Both the position numbers and the translations under genes were made by a program. The notes under the pieces were generated by a model that was given only the letters and a program-made list of their open reading frames with translations, was not told the origin of the DNA and did not search any database. Positions 21,752 through 29,711 of a stretch of DNA of 31,553 bases are shown here, one piece after another (position 1 is the first letter of the stretch; each line of letters begins with the position of its first letter). The DNA is taken from positions 1-31,553 of the forward strand of contig CAAFYG010000098.1 of NCBI GenBank assembly GCA_900767195.1. The letters are read 5' to 3'. The stretch is from Clostridia bacterium (GTDB lineage Bacteria; Bacillota; Clostridia; Christensenellales; Borkfalkiaceae).

Positions 21752-23065
21752 TTACTTCAAAAAGCCTTTATAATTCTTCATCATCATCTGCGCCTGAAGC
21801 TGTTTTTCAAACTCCATTGCCACGGATACGACGATGAGAATACCCGTTGTGGAAAATACGTTTACGAGCGTACCCGTAGGATCTGCCCACGCGAATGCAA
21901 GCGCGGGAATGAACGCCACGAGCGAAAGGTAAATCGCGCCGAACAGGGTGATACGGTTGGAAATCTTTTTCAGATAGTTTTCCGTAGCTTTGCCGGGGCG
22001 AATGCCCTGAATGAAGCCGCCGTTCTGCTGAATGCTCTTCGATACGTCCTCCGGATTGAATTGCATCTGCGCATAGAAGAACGAGAATGCAAAAATCAGA
22101 AGGCACAGCACAAACGAGTACAGAATACGTCCGCCGGCGATCGAAGAAGATCCGGTCATCCATTTCGTCCACCACTTGTAGAACCCGCCGTTCGGCCAGA
22201 ACAAGCCGGAAATCATCTGCGGGAAGGACAAGATCGAGAACGCAAAGATGAGAGGCATAACGCCGCTGCCCGAAATACGAATGGGGATTACGGACGACTG
22301 CCCGCCGTACATCTTTCTGCCCTTGATCTGCTTCGCGTACTGTACGGGCACTTTTCTTTCCGAAAGGTCTACGTATACAACGGCGAAGAATACCACCGCG
22401 CACACGATCACGAACGCAACGAGCTGCCAGATGGCGTCGCTGTTGTTGGGAATATCCACGATTTTGGCGACGATTGCCTGCCCCGCCGTGGCTAAGATAC
22501 CCACGAAAATGATCATGGATTGTCCGTTGCCCACGCCGTAGTCGGTGATTCTTTCGCCAAGCCACATCACGAGAAACGCGCCCGCCGTGTAGACAACCGT
22601 CATAAAGAAGCCGGCAAGGAACGCGCTGTCGAAGAACAGGCTCTTATTCACCGCGTTCGACTGATTTGCGAAATTCACGATGATGCCGATCGACTGAATT
22701 ACGGCAAGAAGAATGGTGCAGTATCTTGTGTATTGCGCGATTTTTTTCTGCCCCTCTTCGCCTTGTTTCGAAAGACGTTCGAGAGCCGGAATCCCTACGC
22801 ACAAAAGCTGCATAATAATTGACGCGTTGATGTACGGACCGATGCCGAGCGCGAACAGCGTGCCGTTTGCCAGCGAGCCGCCCGTGATGCTGTTCATCAG
22901 GGTGAGAAAATCGTTGCCCGTGACGCTATCGGAAAACGCGCTTGTATCAAGCCCGGGGATCGGAATGTAGCACCCGATGCGGAAAATCAGAAGAAGCAAA
23001 AGCATTTTCCATACTTTCACTCTGATATCCTTCACCTTAAACGCATTGATAAGTGTTTGTAACAT
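21752..23065 (-). CDS. secY: Preprotein translocase subunit SecY
   Basis: SecY is the channel of the Sec secretion pathway. The 437 residues contain about ten membrane helices, starting at about residue 18. The plug region (CYIPIPGLDTSAFS) and FFMTVVYTAGAFLVMWLGERITDYGVGNG around TM4 are present, as is the cytoplasmic basic loop ERKVPVQYAKQIKGRKMYGGQSSVIPIRISGSGVMPLIFA. The last loop is IQQNGGFIQGIRPGKATENYL. It is full length. ATG at 23065 has GGAG six bases upstream. A separate promoter probably exists in the 197-base gap after rplO. Confidence 0.98.
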   Translation of the reverse strand: MLQTLINAFKVKDIRVKVWKMLLLLLIFRIGCYIPIPGLDTSAFSDSVTGNDFLTLMNSITGGSLANGTLFALGIGPYINASIIMQLLCVGIPALERLSKQGEEGQKKIAQYTRYCTILLAVIQSIGIIVNFANQSNAVNKSLFFDSAFLAGFFMTVVYTAGAFLVMWLGERITDYGVGNGQSMIIFVGILATAGQAIVAKIVDIPNNSDAIWQLVAFVIVCAVVFFAVVYVDLSERKVPVQYAKQIKGRKMYGGQSSVIPIRISGSGVMPLIFAFSILSFPQMISGLFWPNGGFYKWWTKWMTGSSSIAGGRILYSFVLCLLIFAFSFFYAQMQFNPEDVSKSIQQNGGFIQGIRPGKATENYLKKISNRITLFGAIYLSLVAFIPALAFAWADPTGTLVNVFSTTGILIVVSVAMEFEKQLQAQMMMKNYKGFLK

Positions 23066-23219
23066 TTTTTTCTCCGAATTTCTGTTTCTTCCGGCTGCGT
23101 TTTACCGTAACCGGAATGCCTGCAAAAACGCCGTTTTTTTCCACGCTTTTATCCGCGGAAACAAAAGGGGGAAATATAAGCTCTTTAGCCGAGAAAAATT
23201 TTTGCTTTTCCCCGACTAA

Positions 23220-23247
23220 ATCATACCGTTTTTCAACGAAGTTTCAA
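23220..23247 (-). promoter_or_regulatory. Possible internal promoter for secY-adk-map-infA-rpmJ
   Basis: On the minus strand TTGAAA (23242-23247) and TATGAT (23220-23225) are 16 bases apart, each one base off consensus. It lies in the 197-base rplO-secY gap, unusually long for this cluster. The leader would be about 150 bases; no gene is seen in it. Confidence 0.55.
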
Positions 23248-23262
23248 GCTTGTATTTCTTTT

Positions 23263-23706
23263 TTACAGGATTTCCGCAGTGCCTTTCGCCGCTTCGATTG
23301 CAGCTTTCGCTTTCTCGGAAAATTTCGCGGCTTTTACGGTGAGCGCAACTTTCAGTTCCCCGTCGCCGAGTACTTTCAAGCCGCAGTTGTTCTTCACCGC
23401 TTTCGCAAGCCCGTTTTCCATCACGAAGCCGTAGTCTACCACCGTGCCTTCGGGAAGATCCGCAAGGTTTGCAAGGTTTACGATCACGTATTCCTTCCCC
23501 GCGTGATTAAATCCTCTCTTCGGTACGCGGCGGGCGATAGGCATCTGTCCGCCTTCGAAGCCGGGACGCACGCCGCCGCCGGAACGCGCCCACTGTCCTT
23601 TATGTCCTTTACCCGACGTTTTGCCGAGTCCCGAGCCGATACCTCTGCCCAGTCTCTTTGCTTTCGTCGTTGCTCCCGGTGCGGGAGAAAGAGTATCTAT
23701 TCTCAT
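23263..23706 (-). CDS. rplO: 50S ribosomal protein L15
   Basis: L15 is a late-assembly protein of the large subunit with a long extended N-terminal arm. The 147 residues show MRIDTLSPAPGATTKAKRLG followed by GSGLGKTSGKGHKGQWARSGG and FEGGQMPIARRVPKRGF, then the globular C-terminal domain. Length is normal. ATG at 23706 comes 10 bases after the rpmD stop, with a GGAG site within that gap. Confidence 0.97.
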   Translation of the reverse strand: MRIDTLSPAPGATTKAKRLGRGIGSGLGKTSGKGHKGQWARSGGGVRPGFEGGQMPIARRVPKRGFNHAGKEYVIVNLANLADLPEGTVVDYGFVMENGLAKAVKNNCGLKVLGDGELKVALTVKAAKFSEKAKAAIEAAKGTAEIL

Positions 23707-23716
23707 TGTACGCTCC

Positions 23717-23896
23717 TTAAATGTTTTCCGCTTTCACGAGATGACGCACTTTTCTGATCATTCCGCGAACGGCGGGGGTGTCTTCCAATTCCTTGGAAGA
23801 ACGAATTTTGTTTAAACCGAGCGCGCGCACGGTTTCTTTTACGGAGATCACTTCGCCGATCGTGCTTTTTTCAAGCGTTACTCTGATTTTTGCCAT
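23717..23896 (-). CDS. rpmD: 50S ribosomal protein L30
   Basis: This is a 59-residue protein of the large subunit that I read directly from the sequence. It begins MAKIRVTLEKSTIGEVISV and continues with KETVRALGLNKIRSSKELED and TPAVRGMIRKVRHLVKAENI, the full L30 pattern with its ferredoxin-like fold. ATG at 23896 has GGAGG eight bases upstream. It lies between rpsE and rplO as in other bacteria. Confidence 0.96.
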   Translation of the reverse strand: MAKIRVTLEKSTIGEVISVKETVRALGLNKIRSSKELEDTPAVRGMIRKVRHLVKAENI

Positions 23897-23909
23897 TGTT
23901 CGCGCCTCC

Positions 23910-24443
23910 TTATTTGCACATAATTTCTTCTACGGTTTTTCCGCGAAGAGCGGCTACCTGTTCCGCCGTCTTTAATTCCGAAAGCCCCGCAACCGTGGCT
24001 TTTACGCAGTTGCCCGGGTTTTGCGTGCCGTGCGACTTCGTGCGGATATTCTTGATGCCTGCGGCTTCCATCACCGCACGCACCGGTCCGCCGGCGATCA
24101 CGCCCGTACCTTCGGCGGCGGGCATCATAAGCACCGCGCCTCTGCCGAATTTACCGATGATCTGGTGGGGAATGGTGTTATCCACAACGGGGATCGCGAT
24201 CATGTTTTTCTTCGCGCGAAGAGTGGCTTTATCGATGGCTTCGGGTACTTCTTTCGCTTTGCCCGTGCCTACGCCTACTTTGCCCTTTCCGTCGCCTACG
24301 ATCACGAGAGCCGCGAAACGAGCGTTTTTACCGCCCTTCACCGTCTTGGATACGCGGTTGATTTCGATGAGCTTTTTGATCAAGCCGTCGTCTTCAGCCT
24401 GACGTCTTTGAGGTCTTCTGTTTTCTCTTTTTTCGTCTGCCAT
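23910..24443 (-). CDS. rpsE: 30S ribosomal protein S5
   Basis: S5 helps decoding accuracy and mRNA unwinding at the small-subunit entry. I chose the ATG at 24443 (177 residues, MADEKRENRR...), which has GGGAG about 9 bases upstream. A TTG 18 bases earlier would overlap the rplR stop. The double-stranded-RNA-binding-like domain (RVSKTVKGGKNARFAALVIVGDGKGKVGVGTGKAKEV) and the C-terminal domain (GGPVRAVMEAAGIKNIRTKSHGTQNPGNCVKATVAGL) are intact. A short basic N-terminal tail is extra. Confidence 0.96.
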   Translation of the reverse strand: MADEKRENRRPQRRQAEDDGLIKKLIEINRVSKTVKGGKNARFAALVIVGDGKGKVGVGTGKAKEVPEAIDKATLRAKKNMIAIPVVDNTIPHQIIGKFGRGAVLMMPAAEGTGVIAGGPVRAVMEAAGIKNIRTKSHGTQNPGNCVKATVAGLSELKTAEQVAALRGKTVEEIMCK

Positions 24444-24457
24444 AATCTTCTCTCCCG

Positions 24458-24841
24458 TCAAAATTTAAGTCCGGCTTCTCTTGCGCCGTCGGCAAGCGCC
24501 TTTACGCGTCCCGTGTAAAGGTAACCGCCTCTGTCGAATACCACCGTCTCGACGCCCTTTTTCAGCGCGCGCTCGGCAAGCACTTTGCCCACCACTTTCG
24601 CCGCGTCCGTTTTCGTCAAGCCTTCAAGCTGCGCTTTCACGTCTTTATCCATCGTGGAAGCGGTTGCGAGCGTTACGCCGCCCTTTTCGTTGCCGGCTCT
24701 GTCGTCGATGATCTGCGCGTAGATGTGATTAAGACTTCTGTACACGTTGAGGCGAGGAGCTGCGGCGGTACCCGTCACAGTCTTGCGCACTCTGGCGTGA
24801 CGTCTTTGTCTGACTGTATTTTTATCAATTTTCGAAATCAT
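24458..24841 (-). CDS. rplR: 50S ribosomal protein L18
   Basis: L18 binds 5S rRNA and joins it to the large subunit. The 127 residues begin with a basic arm (VRQRRHARVRKTVTGTAAAPRLNVYRSLNHIYAQIIDD) and end in VVFDRGGYLYTGRVKALADGAREAGLKF, both diagnostic. ATG at 24841 has AAGGAGAG about 9 bases upstream. It sits between rplF and rpsE. Confidence 0.97.
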   Translation of the reverse strand: MISKIDKNTVRQRRHARVRKTVTGTAAAPRLNVYRSLNHIYAQIIDDRAGNEKGGVTLATASTMDKDVKAQLEGLTKTDAAKVVGKVLAERALKKGVETVVFDRGGYLYTGRVKALADGAREAGLKF

Positions 24842-24855
24842 ATTAAGCGCTCTCC

Positions 24856-25404
24856 TTATTTCTTCGCCTTACCGGAAGTCTTGCCTTCCTTGTGCTCTAC
24901 GTACTCGTCTTTATAACGGATACCGTAGCCGTGGTAAGGTTCCGGTTCTCTCACCGCTCTGATGTTCGCAGCCGTCTGACCGACAAGCTCTTTGCTGATG
25001 CCGGATACGACGATGTCGGTGAGCGTGGGGCATTCGAATTTGATCCCCTCCGGAGCTACAAACTCTACGGGGTGCGAAAAGCCTACGTTTAATACGAGCT
25101 TATTGCCTTGCACCTGCCCTTTCCAGCCGACGCCTTTGATTTCGAGCGCTTTAGAAAAGCCGTCGTGTACGCCTTTCACCATGCCCGCGAGCAAGGCTCT
25201 GTAAAGTCCGTGCTTCGCGTTGGTTTCGGGAAGCGTATCGAGCGCTTTCACGATTGCGTGTCCGTCTTCCACCACAACGTCGATGTTGCCCGTGATTTTG
25301 CGGGAAAGCGTGCCTTTGCCGCCTTTCACCGTAACCACGCCGTTTTTAAATTCTACCGTTACGCCCTGAGGAAGCGCAACAGGCATTTTTCCGATTCTCG
25401 ACAT
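24856..25404 (-). CDS. rplF: 50S ribosomal protein L6
   Basis: L6 lies near the factor-binding region of the large subunit. The 182 residues consist of two similar domains, starting MSRIGKMPVALPQGVTVEF and including GMVKGVHDGFSKALEIKGVGWKGQ in the middle and REPEPYHGYGIRYKDEYVEHKEGKTSGK at the end. The AAGGAGG site is correctly placed before the ATG at 25404. Length is normal. Confidence 0.97.
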   Translation of the reverse strand: MSRIGKMPVALPQGVTVEFKNGVVTVKGGKGTLSRKITGNIDVVVEDGHAIVKALDTLPETNAKHGLYRALLAGMVKGVHDGFSKALEIKGVGWKGQVQGNKLVLNVGFSHPVEFVAPEGIKFECPTLTDIVVSGISKELVGQTAANIRAVREPEPYHGYGIRYKDEYVEHKEGKTSGKAKK

Positions 25405-25419
25405 ACCTTCTGCCCTCCT

Positions 25420-25809
25420 TTACCAGACGTAGCAAAGCACTTCGCCGCCTACGTTCTGTGCCTTTGCCTGTTTACCCGTCATAATGCCTTTGTTCGTGCT
25501 GACGATTACCGTGCCGATACCGTTAAGCACTTTGGGCATCTTTTCTACGCCGGTGTACGAACGAAGCCCCGGACGGGACACTCTTTCGATGCCGGTGATT
25601 ACCGATTTCTTGTCGCTGTATTTCAGCGTGATCGCGATTTTGCCGTTGTATCCGTCCTCTACGAGCTGCACGTCTTTCACGTAGCCCTCTTCAAGAAGAA
25701 TGTCGGCAATCGCCTTTTTCATCACGGAAGAAGGTACTTCCACCGTTTCTTTTCTGGCGATGATCGCGTTTCTGATTCTCGTAAGCATATCTGCGATGGG
25801 ATCTGTCAT
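25420..25809 (-). CDS. rpsH: 30S ribosomal protein S8
   Basis: S8 binds the central domain of 16S rRNA and in some bacteria represses the spc operon. I chose the ATG at 25809 (129 residues, MTDPIADMLTRIRNAI), with GGAGG 8 bases upstream. An upstream in-frame extension overlaps the rpsN gene and is not part of the family. The C-terminal signature PGLRSYTGVEKMPKVLNGIGTVIVSTNKGIMTGKQA is intact. Confidence 0.97.
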   Translation of the reverse strand: MTDPIADMLTRIRNAIIARKETVEVPSSVMKKAIADILLEEGYVKDVQLVEDGYNGKIAITLKYSDKKSVITGIERVSRPGLRSYTGVEKMPKVLNGIGTVIVSTNKGIMTGKQAKAQNVGGEVLCYVW

Positions 25810-25825
25810 ATTCGTTTCCTCCGTG

Positions 25826-26011
25826 TTACCAACTCGATTTCTTAACGCCGGGAATTTCACCCTTGTACGCAAGATTTCTGAAACAGATACGGCAAACGCC
25901 ATACTTTCTCAAAACCGCGTGAGGTCTTCCGCAGATCGTGCAGCGCGTGTACGCTCTCGTGGAAAACTTGGGCGTTTTCTGTTGCTTGTTTATCATTGAC
26001 TTCTTTGCCAT
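25826..26011 (-). CDS. rpsN: 30S ribosomal protein S14, zinc type
   Basis: S14 sits in the small-subunit head. This is the short 61-residue form with four zinc cysteines (24, 27, 40, 43: CTICGRP...CRICF), ending GEIPGVKKSSW, typical of Bacillota and Actinobacteria. It lies between rplE and rpsH. AAGGAG precedes the ATG at 26011. Confidence 0.97.
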   Translation of the reverse strand: MAKKSMINKQQKTPKFSTRAYTRCTICGRPHAVLRKYGVCRICFRNLAYKGEIPGVKKSSW

Positions 26012-26023
26012 TTTCTTCTCTCC

Positions 26024-26581
26024 TTACTTCTTGAACGGCATGCCGAGCGCGCGGAGCAACTCTCTTGCCTCTTCGTCGGTATTCGCGGTGGTTACGATCG
26101 CCACGTCCATGCCGCGGATCTTTTCCACCTGATCGTAAGTGATTTCGGGGAAGATCAGCTGTTCTTTCAAGCCTACGGAATAGTTCCCGCGCCCGTCGAA
26201 CGCTTTATCCGATACCCCGCGGAAGTCTCTTAAACGAGGAAGCGCGATGGATACGAATTTATCGTAGAAGTCGTACATTCTGTCGCCGCGAAGCGTTACT
26301 TTGATGCCGATCGTCTGCCCTTCGCGCACTTTGAAGTTCGCTACGGATTTCTTCGCTTTCGTAAGAATGGGCTTCTGACCGGAAATCTGCTTAATTTCGT
26401 TTTCGGTGACCTGAATGGATTTTGCATTGTCCTTAATGTCGCCGAGGCCCGTGTTGATCACGATCTTCACGAGGCGGGGGCATTGCATTACGGATTTGTA
26501 GCCGAATTTCTTCATAAGGAAAGGCACTACTTCTTTTTCGTACTTTTCCTTCACTCTGTTTTTATATACCTTTTCTGCCAT
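26024..26581 (-). CDS. rplE: 50S ribosomal protein L5
   Basis: L5 binds 5S rRNA and contacts P-site tRNA and S13. The 185 residues include VPRL-type CPRLVKIVINTGLGDIKDN, GQKPILTKAKKSVANFKVREGQTIGIKVTLRG and LPRLRDFRGVSDKAFDGRGNYSVGLKEQLIFPEI, all diagnostic. It is a few residues longer than average at the N-terminus. It lies between rplX and rpsN. Confidence 0.97.
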   Translation of the reverse strand: MAEKVYKNRVKEKYEKEVVPFLMKKFGYKSVMQCPRLVKIVINTGLGDIKDNAKSIQVTENEIKQISGQKPILTKAKKSVANFKVREGQTIGIKVTLRGDRMYDFYDKFVSIALPRLRDFRGVSDKAFDGRGNYSVGLKEQLIFPEITYDQVEKIRGMDVAIVTTANTDEEARELLRALGMPFKK

Positions 26582-26595
26582 TTTGCTCTACCTCG

Positions 26596-27018
26596 TTACT
26601 CGTTCGAAGAAGATTCCGTTTTGGTTTCTTCCGCTTTCGCCGCACGCTTTCTCGTTCTCTTCTTGGGCGCTTCCGCTTCCACGGCAACCGCTTTCGCTTT
26701 CTTCACGAACGCCTTATCGAGCGTTGCGCCGCATTTGCATACGCGCACTTTCTTGCCGTCTACGATCTGGTGCTTCACTCTCGTGGGCTTGCCGCATTCC
26801 GGGCAGATTACCATCACGTTCGACGCGCTGATCGCGCCTTCTTTCTCTACGATTTTGCTCGTTTCGTTCGCTTTTCTCGCCTTCTCGTGCTTCTTCTGCA
26901 TCCGCACGCCTTCTACCGTTACCGTATCGGCTTTGGGGGAGGTGGCAAGGACTTTTCCCTGTTTGCCTTTATCTTTACCGGCAATAACAAGTACGTTATC
27001 GTTTAATTTTACGTTCAT
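26596..27018 (-). CDS. rplX: 50S ribosomal protein L24 with zinc-like motif and tail
   Basis: L24 starts large-subunit assembly and lies near the tunnel exit. The KOW domain (about 1-35: NVLVIAGKDKGKQGKVL) and the following GVRMQKKHEKA segment are normal. A C-x2-C...C-x-C set (Cys72, 75, 94, 96) lies in the C-terminal half; in many Bacillota the second pair is C-x2-C, so one residue is missing. The chain has a charged Ala/Lys/Glu tail (about 110-140), giving 140 residues instead of about 103. ATG at 27018 has GGAGG 8 bases upstream. Confidence 0.96.
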   Translation of the reverse strand: MNVKLNDNVLVIAGKDKGKQGKVLATSPKADTVTVEGVRMQKKHEKARKANETSKIVEKEGAISASNVMVICPECGKPTRVKHQIVDGKKVRVCKCGATLDKAFVKKAKAVAVEAEAPKKRTRKRAAKAEETKTESSSNE

Positions 27019-27038
27019 TGTTTCGTCCTCCGTTTCCT

Positions 27039-27407
27039 TTACAGCACTTCGGGTGCAAGGGAGATAATCTTCATGTAGTCTTTATCTCTCAGCTCTCTCG
27101 CGATCGGCCCGAAGATACGCGTGCCTCTCGGCTGCTTCTGCTTATCGATGATTACAGCCGCGTTTTCGTCGAATCTTACGTACGTGCCGTCTGCTCTTCT
27201 GATGCCGCTCGTCGTTCTCACGATTACCGCGTTTACAACGTCGCCTTTCGATACCGCGCCGCCCGGCGTTGCCGCCTTCACGGACGCTACGATTACGTCG
27301 CCGATGTTGCCGGTCTTGCGGAACGAGCCACCCATAACTCTTATACACATCAACTCTTTCGCACCGGAATTATCCGCTACTTTCAGTCTTGATTGGGGTT
27401 GAATCAT
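27039..27407 (-). CDS. rplN: 50S ribosomal protein L14
   Basis: L14 forms a bridge to the small subunit. The 122 residues start MIQPQSRLKVADNSGAKELMCIRVMGG and include VVRTT-type AVIVRTTSGIRRADGTYVRFDENAAVIID and the C-terminal GTRIFGPIARELRDKDYMKIISLAPEVL. Length is exactly typical. AAGGAG lies before the ATG at 27407. It sits between rpsQ and rplX. Confidence 0.98.
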   Translation of the reverse strand: MIQPQSRLKVADNSGAKELMCIRVMGGSFRKTGNIGDVIVASVKAATPGGAVSKGDVVNAVIVRTTSGIRRADGTYVRFDENAAVIIDKQKQPRGTRIFGPIARELRDKDYMKIISLAPEVL

Positions 27408-27427
27408 AATTCTTTCTCCTTACCTCG

Positions 27428-27682
27428 TTACTTCGCCTTCTCGACGATCTCGGCAACGCGCCAGTTCTTGTCTTTGCTGAGCTTGCGGGTTTCCACGATT
27501 CTCACCGTGTCGCCCACGCCGCAGGCATTTTCCTCGTCGTGCGCCTTTAAACGCTTCGAGGTTACGATCGTCTTTTTGTACAGAGGGTGTTTGCTCTTGT
27601 CGGTGATTTCCACTACGACGGTTTTATCCATCTTATCGGATACCACGATGCCGACTCTTTCTTTTCTGAGATTTCTTTCCAT
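27428..27682 (-). CDS. rpsQ: 30S ribosomal protein S17
   Basis: S17 binds the 5' and central domains of 16S rRNA with an OB fold. The 84 residues include RKERVGIVVSDKMDKTVVVEI, HPLYKKTIVTSKRLKAHDEEN and GVGDTVRIVETRKLSKDKNWRV, a complete S17. GGAGG precedes the ATG at 27682. It lies 18 bases after rpmC. Confidence 0.97.
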   Translation of the reverse strand: MERNLRKERVGIVVSDKMDKTVVVEITDKSKHPLYKKTIVTSKRLKAHDEENACGVGDTVRIVETRKLSKDKNWRVAEIVEKAK

Positions 27683-27700
27683 TTTCTTTTGCCCTCCGAC

Positions 27701-27895
27701 TTACGCTTTCAGCTCTCTCGCACGGATCTCCGTGTTTACGCGAGCGATATCTCTTTTGCAGGTTCTGATAGAAACGGGATTTTCAAGCTGCCCCGACGCA
27801 AGGCGGAAACGAAGGTTGAAAAGCTCGCTTTTCAGCTCTGCCAACTTTGCCGTAAGCTCGGCACTCGTCATTTCTTTTACTTCTTTCGCTTTCAT
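27701..27895 (-). CDS. rpmC: 50S ribosomal protein L29
   Basis: L29 lies at the tunnel exit, where signal recognition particle and trigger factor dock. The 64-residue helical protein shows MKAKEVKEMTSAELTAKLAEL and LFNLRFRLASGQLENPVSIR, the family core. Its ATG shares one base with the rplP stop (TAATG), so translation is coupled. Confidence 0.96.
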   Translation of the reverse strand: MKAKEVKEMTSAELTAKLAELKSELFNLRFRLASGQLENPVSIRTCKRDIARVNTEIRARELKA

Positions 27896-28332
27896 TATTC
27901 TTCACCGCCCTCCGTCGCTTGCACGACTTCTTTCTTCACAAACTTGCACTTTACGGGAAGTTTGTTGCCGGCAAGGCGCATAGCTTCTTTCGCGTCCGCT
28001 TCGGATACGCCCGCCATTTCGAACATCACTCTGCCCGGCTTCACTACGGCTACCCAGTATTCTACGTTACCTTTACCGGAACCCATACGAGCTTCGGCGG
28101 GGTGCTTCGTGATCGGCTTATGAGGGAAAATATCGATCCATACCTGTCCGCCGCGCTTTACGAATCTCGTCATGGCGATACGGGCGGCTTCGATCTGATT
28201 GGACTTGATCCATCCGCATTCTTCCGCTACAAGTCCGTATTCGCCGTATGCGATTACGTTGCCCTTGTGCGCCGCTCCTCTCATTTTTCCTTTATGCTGT
28301 TTTCTTCTTTTTACTCTCTTAGGAATCAACAT
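27895..28332 (-). CDS. rplP: 50S ribosomal protein L16
   Basis: L16 organises the A-site side of the large subunit. I chose the ATG at 28332 (145 residues, MLIPKRVKRRKQHKGKMRG), the family start; it shares one base with the rpsC stop. The frame is open further upstream inside rpsC, but those codons are not L16. RGGQVWIDIFPHKPITKHPAEARMG and VAVVKPGRVMFEMAGV are diagnostic. The C-terminus has a short acidic tail. Confidence 0.97.
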   Translation of the reverse strand: MLIPKRVKRRKQHKGKMRGAAHKGNVIAYGEYGLVAEECGWIKSNQIEAARIAMTRFVKRGGQVWIDIFPHKPITKHPAEARMGSGKGNVEYWVAVVKPGRVMFEMAGVSEADAKEAMRLAGNKLPVKCKFVKKEVVQATEGGEE

Positions 28333-29003
28333 TATAATGCTCCTCCTTCCGCTACCGCGGGTGCTTTTGCGGTTTTCAGCACTTCGCCCTTGTAGATCCA
28401 GCACTTAACGCCGATCATACCGAACGTGGTGTGCGCTTCCGCGAAGCCGTAGTCGATGTCTGCGCGAAGCGTCTGAAGGGGAATAGATCCGTCGTGATAA
28501 TGCTCGCTTCCCGCGATTTCTCTGCCGTCTAAACGGCCGCTGCACATCATTTTGATGCCCTTCACGCCCGCTCTCATCGATCTGCCGATCGCCTGCTTCA
28601 TGCAGCGACGGAACGCCATACGTTTTTCAAGCTGAGCCGCAACGCTTTCCGCCACGAGCTGCGCGTCGCAGTCGGGCTTTTTCACTTCCGTGATGTTTAC
28701 GCTCACCGCCTTGCCTTTCGTGATTTTGGCAAGATCTTTCTTGATGTTTTCCACTTCCGCGCCCGCTTTGCCGATGATTACGCCGGGACGAGCCGTGAAC
28801 ACCGTGACGATAATGCGGGTAGCCGCTCTTTCGATGGTGATCTTGCTGATTGCCGCCGCATAATACTTCTTTTTAAGGAAAGTGCGGATTTCGTTGTCTT
28901 CTTTTAATAATTTGGAGAATTCTTTTTTATCCGCGTACCATTGAGTGTTCCAACCGCTGATAACACCTACTCTCAAACCGCGAGGATTAACTTTCTGTCC
29001 CAT
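28332..29003 (-). CDS. rpsC: 30S ribosomal protein S3
   Basis: S3 lies at the mRNA entry site. The 223 residues show MGQKVNPRGLRVGVISGWNTQWYADKKEF, a KH domain with the GKAG loop (78-81) and the C-terminal domain with KGIKMMCSGRLDGREIAGSEHYHDGSIPLQTLRADIDYGFAEAHTTFGMIGVKCWIY. All key parts are present. Both ends share one base with the neighbouring genes (rplV, rplP), indicating tight coupling. Confidence 0.98.
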   Translation of the reverse strand: MGQKVNPRGLRVGVISGWNTQWYADKKEFSKLLKEDNEIRTFLKKKYYAAAISKITIERAATRIIVTVFTARPGVIIGKAGAEVENIKKDLAKITKGKAVSVNITEVKKPDCDAQLVAESVAAQLEKRMAFRRCMKQAIGRSMRAGVKGIKMMCSGRLDGREIAGSEHYHDGSIPLQTLRADIDYGFAEAHTTFGMIGVKCWIYKGEVLKTAKAPAVAEGGAL

Positions 29004-29401
29004 TATAATTCTCCTTCCAATTTTTTAACGTCCAGAACAACCGTGATGTGGCTCGTTCTCTTTAAGATCGCGTGCCCTCTGCCTTTGGATACGGGCTGCA
29101 TTCTCTTCAGAGAGGTAGCGCCGTCGGCATAGCACTCGGATACGAACAGATCGCCTCTGTCCATGCCGAAATTATGCTCTGCGTTCGCGCCCGCCGATAC
29201 GAGTACTTTCTTCACCGCAAGCGCGCTGCCGTTGGTGATGTGTTCGAGCGTGGCTTTTGCTTCTTTATAATCCTTTCCGCGGATCAGCGCAAGCACCGTT
29301 CTCACTTTGTACGGGGATACTCTCACGTATTTCGCCACTGCGTAGGGGCGTTTTTTCGCTTCCTGCGCGTTCAGCTCATTCTTCTTCATATTCGTTGCCA
29401 T
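29003..29401 (-). CDS. rplV: 50S ribosomal protein L22
   Basis: L22 lines the peptide tunnel; its beta-hairpin is where macrolide resistance changes arise. The 132 residues include AVAKYVRVSPYKVRTVLALIRGKDYKEAKATLEH and the hairpin region ATSLKRMQPVSKGRGHAILKRTSHITVVL. The N-terminus has a short polar extension (MATNMKKNELNAQEAKKRP). AAGGAG precedes the ATG at 29401. Its stop shares one base with the rpsC start. Confidence 0.97.
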   Translation of the reverse strand: MATNMKKNELNAQEAKKRPYAVAKYVRVSPYKVRTVLALIRGKDYKEAKATLEHITNGSALAVKKVLVSAGANAEHNFGMDRGDLFVSECYADGATSLKRMQPVSKGRGHAILKRTSHITVVLDVKKLEGEL

Positions 29402-29414
29402 TTGTCATCTCTCC

Positions 29415-29693
29415 TTATTTCGAGGGCGTCGACGTCTTAGCGGCGTGACCGTGGAATGTTCTCGTGGGAGCAAACTCGCCGAGCTTGCAACCGATCATAT
29501 CCTCCGTGATATACACGGGAACGTGCTTTCTGCCGTCGTATACCGCAATCGTGTGTCCTACCATGTCGGGGAAGATCGTGGACGCTCTCGACCAGGTTTT
29601 CAGAACCTTCTTTTCGTTCGCTGCGTTCATCGCCTGAATACGGCTCAAAAGTTTCGCTTCCACGTAAGGGCCTTTCTTTATGCTTCTTGACAT
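29415..29693 (-). CDS. rpsS: 30S ribosomal protein S19
   Basis: S19 pairs with S13 in the small-subunit head. The 92 residues show MSRSIKKGPYVEAKLLSRI, TWSRASTIFPDMVGHTIAVYDGRKHVPVYITEDMIGCKLGEFAPTRTFHGHA and a short C-terminal end. Length is normal. GGAGGAG precedes the ATG at 29693. It lies between rplB and rplV. Confidence 0.98.
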   Translation of the reverse strand: MSRSIKKGPYVEAKLLSRIQAMNAANEKKVLKTWSRASTIFPDMVGHTIAVYDGRKHVPVYITEDMIGCKLGEFAPTRTFHGHAAKTSTPSK

Positions 29694-29711
29694 ATTCTTC
29701 TCTCCTCCGAA

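Noticed and set aside
21695..22495. Open frame of 266 codons on the plus strand
   Set aside because: Antisense to secY; residues are mostly charged and His-rich, with no start signal.
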